From an uncultured archaeon (GTDB lineage: Archaea; Thermoproteota; Nitrososphaeria; Nitrososphaerales; Nitrosopumilaceae): a DNA stretch of 18,278 nucleotides. Both the position numbers and the translations under genes were made by a program. Of the stretch, positions 13,299-18,278 are shown one piece after another (the first letter of the stretch is position 1; the number at the start of each line of letters is the position of its first letter). The notes below the pieces were generated by a model that saw nothing but the letters and a program-made list of their open reading frames with translations, did no database searches and had not been told where the DNA came from. The DNA lies in contig CATMRH010000014.1 of NCBI GenBank assembly GCA_950073955.1, positions 1 through 18,278 of the forward strand. Reading direction: 5' to 3'.

Positions 13299-15326
13299 AT
13301 GACAGAAAACAGTCTGATTAATGAATCAAGTCCATATTTGCTTCAGCATGCACACAACCCTGTTGACTGGCATGCATGGAATGATGAGACACTAAAAAAA
13401 GCAAAAGATGAAAACAAGCCAATTTTTCTGAGTATTGGATATAGCTCATGTCACTGGTGTCATGTAATGGCACACGAATCATTTGAAAATGAAGAAGTTG
13501 CCAAATTTATGAACGAGAATTTTGTGAACATAAAGGTTGACAGAGAAGAAAGACCTGATATTGATGATATTTATCAAAAAGTTTGTCAGATAGCAACAGG
13601 TCAGGGCGGTTGGCCATTGAGTATCTTTCTTACTCCAGATCAAAAACCATTCTATGTTGGAACTTATTTCCCTGTATTGGATTCCTATGGACGTAAAGGA
13701 TTTGGAAGCATTTGCAGGCAACTCTCACAAGCATGGAAAGAAAAACCAAAAGATATTGAAAAATCTGCTGAGGGGTTTCTTGATGCCCTACACAAAACCG
13801 AAACTCCCAAAGTTTCAGCAAAATTAGAACGAACTATACTTGATGAGGCTGCCATGAATCTGTTTCAAATAGGCGATTCAACTTATGGTGGATTTGGCTC
13901 TGCTCCTAAATTTCCAAATGCTGCAAATATTTCGTTTTTGTTTCGTTATGCTAAACTTTCAGGTCTCTCAAAATTCAATGAATTTGCGCTCAAAACTCTC
14001 AACAAAATGGCAAAGGGCGGGATCTTTGATCAAATTGGAGGTGGTTTTCATAGATATTCCACTGATGCAAAATGGTTGGTTCCTCATTTTGAAAAAATGC
14101 TTTATGACAATGCTTTGATTCCTGTAAATTATGCAGAAGCCTACCAAATAACAAAAGACCCTTTCTATCTTGATGTATTACAAAAAACACTTGATTTTGT
14201 ACTACGTGAAATGACTTTGCCAGAAGGCGGATTTTATTCTGCATATGATGCAGACTCTGAAGGAATAGAAGGAAAATTCTACGTTTGGAAGAAAAGTGAA
14301 ATTAAAGAAATTCTTGGTAGTGATGCTGATCTCTTTTGTCTTTACTATGATGTTACTGATGGAGGAAACTGGGAAGGAAATAATATCCTTTGTAACAATC
14401 TCAATATCTCAACTGTTGCTTTCAATTTTGGAACTACAGAAGAGAAGGTTCAAGATATTTTAAAATCATGTTCTGAAAAATTATTAAAAGTTCGCTCAAT
14501 GAGAACCCGTCCAGGTTTAGATGATAAGATATTAGTTTCATGGAATTCACTAATGATTACCGCATTTGCAAAAGGTTATCGTGTAACAAACGATCCAAAG
14601 TATCTAAATGCTGCAAAAACTTGTATTGCCTTCATTGAAAGTAATCTCTTTACAGATGGCAAACTATTACGAACTTACAAAAACGGAACCGCAAAAATTA
14701 ATGGATACCTTGAAGATTACTCCTATTTTGTTAATGCATTATTAGATGTATTTGAAATTGAACCTGAACCCAAATATCTTAAACTAGCTTTGAAACTTGG
14801 ACATCATTTAGTAAATCACTTTTGGGATTCTGAGAACAATAGCTTTTTTATGACCTCAGATGATCATGAAAAACTAATCATTCGACCAAAAAGCAATTAT
14901 GATTTATCTTTGCCCTCAGGAAATTCTGTTTCTGCTTTTGTGATGCTTAGATTATATCATCTATCTCAAGAGCAAAATTTTCTTGAGATTGTCACCAAAA
15001 TTCTGGAATCTCAGGCACAAATGGCAGCTGAAAATCCCTTTGGATTTGGGTATCTACTTAACACCCTTTCTATCTATTTGCAAAAACCTGTAGAAATTAC
15101 CATTATCAACACAGAAAATTCTGAGATCTGCAAATCTCTTCTTACAAACTATTTGCCTAATTCCTTCATGGTTACAATTCAAAATTCTACTCAGTTAGAA
15201 AATCTATCTGAATTTCCTTTCTTTGCTGGAAAAACTTTTGAAGATAAAACTTCAGTTTTTGTTTGTAAAGATTTTTCTTGTTCTCTACCATTACATACAA
15301 TTGATGAAATAAATTCACATCTTTAG
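13299..15326 (+). CDS. DUF255/YyaL family protein: thioredoxin-like domain plus (alpha/alpha)6 barrel
   Basis: 675 residues, normal for the YyaL/SPATA20 family. The N-terminal thioredoxin-like domain (about 1-160) has the family's signature NPVDWHAW, then C51-H-W-C54 (SSCHWCHVM), DREERPD and GGWPLSIFLTP. The rest forms an alpha-helical barrel like that of N-acylglucosamine 2-epimerases, with GGFGSAPKFP, GGGFHRYSTD-x2-W-x2-PHFEKMLYDN and YDADSEG-x-EG-x-FY. Both active-site Cys are present, so a disulfide or metal role is possible. The biochemical role of the family remains unclear. No signal peptide, so it is cytosolic. Its stop overlaps the convergent gene by 4 nt, and a 7-T tract follows directly. 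Confidence 0.93.
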   Translation: MTENSLINESSPYLLQHAHNPVDWHAWNDETLKKAKDENKPIFLSIGYSSCHWCHVMAHESFENEEVAKFMNENFVNIKVDREERPDIDDIYQKVCQIATGQGGWPLSIFLTPDQKPFYVGTYFPVLDSYGRKGFGSICRQLSQAWKEKPKDIEKSAEGFLDALHKTETPKVSAKLERTILDEAAMNLFQIGDSTYGGFGSAPKFPNAANISFLFRYAKLSGLSKFNEFALKTLNKMAKGGIFDQIGGGFHRYSTDAKWLVPHFEKMLYDNALIPVNYAEAYQITKDPFYLDVLQKTLDFVLREMTLPEGGFYSAYDADSEGIEGKFYVWKKSEIKEILGSDADLFCLYYDVTDGGNWEGNNILCNNLNISTVAFNFGTTEEKVQDILKSCSEKLLKVRSMRTRPGLDDKILVSWNSLMITAFAKGYRVTNDPKYLNAAKTCIAFIESNLFTDGKLLRTYKNGTAKINGYLEDYSYFVNALLDVFEIEPEPKYLKLALKLGHHLVNHFWDSENNSFFMTSDDHEKLIIRPKSNYDLSLPSGNSVSAFVMLRLYHLSQEQNFLEIVTKILESQAQMAAENPFGFGYLLNTLSIYLQKPVEITIINTENSEICKSLLTNYLPNSFMVTIQNSTQLENLSEFPFFAGKTFEDKTSVFVCKDFSCSLPLHTIDEINSHL

Positions 15327-15646
15327 ATTTTTTTCAAATCCACCTCAATTATATTTCCAACTTGAGGCCTTCCCATATTATTATATCTTGATTTTGGCAT
15401 TGTTATTGTGATTTGTGTTTGTTGATAGGTTTTGATATTGACAGTTGGTTGAGCTTGTAATATTGCTTCTAGTAATGGCATAACCTGCTCTTTAGTTTCT
15501 GAATCAAGCTTTTTTGCAACATTTTCTATAATCAACTGTTTCTGTGAAACTGGCTCAGTTGTGACATTTTCAATTAATGTCAATTGAACCATTTGAGCGT
15601 TATCCACTATTTGTGTAATTTTAAATTCGTTTATTTCTGACAACAT
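15323..15646 (-). CDS. Unrecognised 107-residue soluble protein
   Basis: An N-terminal beta-rich part (EINEFKITQIVDNAQMVQLTLIENV), a central amphipathic helix (QLIIENVAKKLDSETKEQVMPLLEAILQ), then beta strands (PTVNIKTYQQTQITITMPKSRYNNMG) and the end VGNIIEVDLKKI. No Cys, signal or membrane segment. Coding is supported by a TATA element (about 15667-15678) placed 27 nt before the ATG. That element lies across the stop codon of the 30-residue gene upstream. No family is recognised. Confidence 0.65.
   Translation of the reverse strand: MLSEINEFKITQIVDNAQMVQLTLIENVTTEPVSQKQLIIENVAKKLDSETKEQVMPLLEAILQAQPTVNIKTYQQTQITITMPKSRYNNMGRPQVGNIIEVDLKKI
15328..15334 (+). terminator. Possible T-tract terminator of the DUF255 gene
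   Basis: Seven T residues lie directly after the TAG stop, as in archaeal U-tract termination. The site lies inside the convergent gene's coding sequence. Confidence 0.3.
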
Positions 15647-15674
15647 TCAGTTTGATTTTCTTGATGATTTATCT

Positions 15675-15767
15675 TTAACGAATTGAGAAATATAGTGCAA
15701 ATACTGCTATCCCCACAGCTGAGGCTACTCCTAACCCAAAGATGATTTTACTTCCATCTACTTTCAT
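15675..15767 (-). CDS. 30-residue single-helix membrane microprotein
   Basis: Complete ORF reading MKVDGSKIIFGLGVASAVGI and then AVFALYFSIR: a short basic lead, a Gly/Ala-rich membrane helix, and a final Arg. A TATA-like TTTAATTGT lies about 24 nt upstream (15787-15795), the same spacing seen for the larger genes. Too short for routine gene calling. It may be a small membrane subunit or regulator; the partner is unknown. Confidence 0.6.
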   Translation of the reverse strand: MKVDGSKIIFGLGVASAVGIAVFALYFSIR

Positions 15768-15908
15768 GATTCTTTTTCTTACAAATACAATTAAACTGTA
15801 ACTAATTTCCTATTTTTTTGAAAACCACTTTATTATAATTTCTACGTGGTGTTTTTATCAAAAATCCATAATTCTTGTAATCATAACTATACAATTAAAA
15901 ATAATAAA

Positions 15909-16256
15909 TTATGAATTATTTTCTGCCGAATCTTGTTCTGACTTGTTTTCTGATTCCTTTTCATCGACTTGCACTCTAGATTGCCCAAGTACAGATTTTT
16001 TGATTAGAGGGGCTCGTTCCTTTATTATTTGATTAAATTCTCGCATATCTTCTAAACTCGGTGTCAGCTGTTGGTTTTGGTATGCTTGTAAAAATCCAGA
16101 ATACACACATCCTGTGATGATTCCAAATGTAGTGTCTGGAACAGATTCTACCTCTGGAACAAAATTTTCTGCAATCTGTCTATATGATTCTGATTCACTA
16201 ATGTAGTAATCAATCAAACTGTCGATGAAATCCTTATTCTCTTTAGAAATTACCAT
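15909..16256 (-). CDS. Unrecognised 115-residue protein with acidic tail
   Basis: Helical N-terminal half (ENKDFIDSLIDYYISESESYRQIAENF), a conserved-looking centre with one Cys (TTFGIITGCVYSGFLQAY), a further helix (LEDMREFNQIIKERAPLIKK), and a highly charged, probably disordered tail rich in Glu, Ser and Gln. Soluble and cytosolic by appearance. The TATA element ATTAAATAA at 16280-16288 is 28 nt from the ATG. No family is recognised. The 141 nt between it and the 30-residue gene shows only the latter's promoter. Confidence 0.66.
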   Translation of the reverse strand: MVISKENKDFIDSLIDYYISESESYRQIAENFVPEVESVPDTTFGIITGCVYSGFLQAYQNQQLTPSLEDMREFNQIIKERAPLIKKSVLGQSRVQVDEKESENKSEQDSAENNS

Positions 16257-16279
16257 GACTTTTTCTATTTTTCATAGTT

Positions 16280-16312
16280 TATTTAATTGTCTTTGATAAA
16301 TCGTTTATTTAT
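16280..16312. promoter_or_regulatory. Compact divergent promoter pair
   Basis: Minus-strand ATTAAATAA (16280-16288) serves the 115-residue gene; plus-strand TTTATTTAT (16304-16312) is about 23 nt before the ATG at 16331. The whole gap is 74 nt. Confidence 0.45.
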
Positions 16313-16330
16313 TCATAAATTATTTTCTAG

Positions 16331-16789
16331 ATGTTGTGGAAGTTAGAATTAGATGAAGGCTATTTTCGTATATTTGATTCCAAAAAATTGATTGTGGGAT
16401 ATTTTGATCCTGATTATGGTGAAATTTATCCAAAAGAAAATTCTGAAGAAATTATTTTATCCATGTTAAAAAACTATGACAAAATTTTGGGCGGGGTCAT
16501 TATGGTTCCTCTTGTCAAGTTTGGGTTATTTGATACTGATTTGGATACAAGTCTTTCTGAAGTGGTACAAAATGTAAATCGAGTAACAGAACATTTACAA
16601 AAATGGAAAAATTTCTTATCTCAAACAAACCGTCTTGTTCACTCTATTAGAATATCTCATACTGATCAAGATATGTTAACAATTACTTTTAAGGTGAAAT
16701 TTTCAAAATCAACACCTCTAGAAAAAACAAAACTAATGGAAGAAATTTTTCCTACCTTAGATTTGTTACAGAAATCAGGTTTGGTATGA
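16331..16789 (+). CDS. Unrecognised 152-residue soluble protein
   Basis: An N-terminal beta-rich part (LWKLELDEGYFRIFDSKKLIVGYFDPDYGEIY), a hydrophobic segment (GGVIMVPLVKFGLF), a helix (SLSEVVQNVNRVTEHLQKWKNFLSQTN), then strands and a last helix. No Cys, no signal peptide. No family is recognised. Its last 38 nt overlap the 3' end of the gene on the other strand, an unusually long convergent overlap in this window. Confidence 0.66.
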   Translation: MLWKLELDEGYFRIFDSKKLIVGYFDPDYGEIYPKENSEEIILSMLKNYDKILGGVIMVPLVKFGLFDTDLDTSLSEVVQNVNRVTEHLQKWKNFLSQTNRLVHSIRISHTDQDMLTITFKVKFSKSTPLEKTKLMEEIFPTLDLLQKSGLV

Positions 16790-17510
16790 TTCTGCCTGAA
16801 TACCTTGTGATCCCAATATATGTAAATAATGTCCCTACTAACAAAACAAATGTTCCAGCAGGAAATTCTGGAACAGCTGCATACTCTTCTGATTCTGCAA
16901 TCAACGTATAATCATTTATTCCATTAGTTTGAATTTTATCAGGTATAGATACTACAAAGAACGCATAATCATTTGCTCTCAGGTAATCTGGTTGTGGATG
17001 AATTCTTGATACTGCTGCAACATTTCCTTCATTGTCGTAAAGTGTAGCAATCACTGCCACAGTGTTGGCTGTAATATCTCCTCTGTTGATAACAGTTCCA
17101 GTTATCATCAAATTATTGTAATTGTCTCTAGATAACTCTGATTCAGTAATATCTATAGCCTGATTTTTTGGAGGACTAACTTTGTAATCTAATTCCAACG
17201 AATATGATTTAGTTTTTTTTTCTTCATTATCTGTTAAAACAAGATCAAATGGACTTTTCATTCCTGGCATGATTGTATTTACTAAGGAACTTGTTTCCTT
17301 TGTTGCAATTAGGTTTCCATCTTCATCAAGTAAAGTTACGTAAACATTAATTTGGTTTAATGGAACTTCTAAATTGTTAATAATTTCACCAACAATGTGA
17401 AGTGCTTTGTCATCCCCTATGTATTGCTGATCATTTTGGATAAATACTTCTCCAAATGCTAATGGAATTAATCCAACAAAAATAATTGTAATAATGAAAA
17501 ATTTTTCCAT
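16752..17510 (-). CDS. Secreted protein with two FxLYD-like domains and a PEF-type C-terminal sorting signal
   Basis: 252 residues. Signal peptide about 1-20 (ending LAFG). Two related beta-sandwich units follow: LHIVGEIINN...VTLLDEDGNL (about 36-110) and LMITGTVINR...ATLYDNEGNV (about 132-206), each with the FxLYD-like pattern of xGxVxN and a D-x-D/E-G turn. The tail has VPEFP (213-217), a hydrophobic helix and an Arg cluster (R236, R240), i.e. a PEF-CTERM-like signal that archaeosortases process to move a protein onto a lipid anchor. An oddity is that 12 residues (IIPNLISVTNLR) continue beyond the basic cluster. A role as a surface protein is inferred. The TATA element is about 17529-17538. 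Confidence 0.75.
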   Translation of the reverse strand: MEKFFIITIIFVGLIPLAFGEVFIQNDQQYIGDDKALHIVGEIINNLEVPLNQINVYVTLLDEDGNLIATKETSSLVNTIMPGMKSPFDLVLTDNEEKKTKSYSLELDYKVSPPKNQAIDITESELSRDNYNNLMITGTVINRGDITANTVAVIATLYDNEGNVAAVSRIHPQPDYLRANDYAFFVVSIPDKIQTNGINDYTLIAESEEYAAVPEFPAGTFVLLVGTLFTYIGITRYSGRIIPNLISVTNLR

Positions 17511-17601
17511 AATTTATTTGCATTATATTCTTTAAAGAAGTTTATGTTAAATTTTTGATACTGTTAATAGTCTTAGATAAAATAACTGAAAATTTTTAAA
17601 G

Positions 17602-17895
17602 TTAAGGAAGATGCTCAATCTTCCATTTTTCTGCCTCATTGATACAATTGAACCAATCAATTTCTATTTTATCTGAATCAAATTCTTCTGATTCGTTTTT
17701 AAATTCAATATCACATTGACTTTTCATATTTTCTGATACTTGAATGACTTTTTGTGTTAAACCACTTTGTGGGGCTTCAAACTTTTCTCCCTCATCATAA
17801 TTTTTTACACCTGTTTTAGCTGAATAAAATTCAACTAATCCTAGCATCTCATATTCTAAAGCTTCTTGAAATTGCGTATCTGATCTTATTTTTGC
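17602..17895 (-). pseudogene. 3' fragment of a membrane-anchored coiled-coil gene, separated by an in-frame TAA
   Basis: The 97 codons after the TAA at 17896-17898 stay in the same frame as the upstream half and read as ordinary protein (AKIRSDTQFQEALEYEMLGL and on to WKIEHLP, with two Cys). No frameshift is needed to join the halves. If translated separately it could start at ATG 17847 (81 residues), but no TATA element is evident at the right distance. I therefore read it as the C-terminal part of one broken or read-through gene. A sequencing error at one base would also explain it. Confidence 0.65.
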
Positions 17896-18278
17896 TTATT
17901 CATCTCCTGTTTTCATCCATTCAATGAATTGTGAATCACTTTCTAACTGAGTTTCAGATGAGATCTTTAACAATTCCACTGAACTCTTGAACAGTTCTGG
18001 TGGAGTTAATTCATCATACTTTGAAATTATTCCTTCAAACTCCTTCAAATGTTTTTCATAATATTCCAACAATTCTTCTTTTGAAATATCTCCTTCATTC
18101 CATCTAGTTTTCTCAGAATAGAATTTTTTTTGTAGATCACTAACCTCTTTTTCAATTTGTTCTAATCCAATTCCAAACTGTAGACCTTTTTGTTTGGTTT
18201 GTTCAGCTGAATAGTTGTATGCTGCAATTGTTCCAATAATAAGAATAACAATTGAAGTAATTATGATGTTTTGAATTT
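17896..18278 (-). CDS. 5' part of a membrane-anchored coiled-coil protein; start outside window, ends at in-frame TAA
   Basis: 126 codons are open from the window edge to the TAA. Near the N-terminal side is a membrane helix (IIITSIVILIIGTIAAYNYS), followed by a long charged, heptad-like region (GLEQIEKEVSDLQKKFYSEK, ISKEELLEYYEKHLKEFEGI) typical of a coiled coil. The part facing the stop reads SQFIEWMKTGDE. The protein is probably tethered to the membrane with the coiled coil on one side. No family is recognised. If the stop is real, the product lacks the C-terminal 97 residues present in the same frame downstream. Confidence 0.68.
   Translation of the reverse strand, partial: IQNIIITSIVILIIGTIAAYNYSAEQTKQKGLQFGIGLEQIEKEVSDLQKKFYSEKTRWNEGDISKEELLEYYEKHLKEFEGIISKYDELTPPELFKSSVELLKISSETQLESDSQFIEWMKTGDE

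Noticed and set aside
15780..15908. Possible small RNA in the AT-rich gap
   Set aside because: No stable hairpin, box C/D pattern or tRNA-like element was seen; only promoter-like AT-rich sequence.
1..18278. Defence island, CRISPR array, integrated element or other new multi-gene system
   Set aside because: No repeats, integrase, transposase, toxin-antitoxin pair or nuclease/helicase cluster; the genes are housekeeping or lineage-specific small proteins with uniform base composition.

Overview
The window looks like chromosome from a marine-type ammonia-oxidising archaeon (Nitrososphaerota/Thaumarchaeota, Nitrosopumilus-like). The support is the low GC content, archaeal information-processing genes (aEF-1beta, Cdc48, Pth2, TruD), a geranylgeranyl-reductase-type enzyme for ether lipids, a copper-protein respiratory component beside heme O synthase, and promoters with a TATA element 23-28 nt from the start codon (leaderless mRNAs). 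The assignment rests on protein character and promoter style, not on a database search. No tRNA, rRNA, insertion sequence, CRISPR array or phage gene was seen. No stretch of more than about 150 bases is without a gene. Layout: (1) 1-1905 holds a divergent pair: a five-helix membrane protein with cupredoxin domains (minus, cut by the window edge) and heme O synthase ctaB (plus), both fitting a terminal oxidase locus. (2) 1910-4851, minus, is a tight operon: a 59-residue two-zinc-finger protein, elongation factor 1-beta, a Cdc48 AAA+ ATPase and a small winged-helix-like protein, with gaps of only 2-8 nt. (3) 4905-6461 has a geranylgeranyl-reductase-family flavoprotein and peptidyl-tRNA hydrolase Pth2, diverging from a 66-nt shared promoter. 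(4) 6506-9300 carries a secreted beta-propeller protein translationally coupled (GTGA overlap) to truD. (5) 9369-11876 is a run of small genes: a stand-alone Lrp/AsnC RAM domain, small membrane proteins, a probable degenerate GIY-YIG domain fused to a zinc ribbon, and a 50-residue Cys/His-rich microprotein. (6) 11914-15326 holds a zinc alcohol dehydrogenase, a short basic protein and a DUF255/YyaL thioredoxin-fold protein. (7) 15323-18278 is mostly lineage-specific: unrecognised small proteins, a 30-residue single-helix protein, a secreted two-domain protein with a PEF-type C-terminal sorting signal, and a membrane-anchored coiled-coil gene broken by one in-frame TAA. How the parts relate: the housekeeping genes (translation, protein quality control, lipid and heme synthesis) form compact, clearly recognisable units. 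Between them sit short, poorly characterised membrane, secreted and zinc-binding proteins, often arranged as convergent pairs whose 3' ends overlap. I see no convincing new multi-gene system. The most notable single observations are the in-frame stop at 17896-17898, the HbYX-like C-terminus of Cdc48, the PEF-type signal with an extra tail, the GIY-YIG/zinc-ribbon fusion and two microproteins missed by normal length cut-offs.
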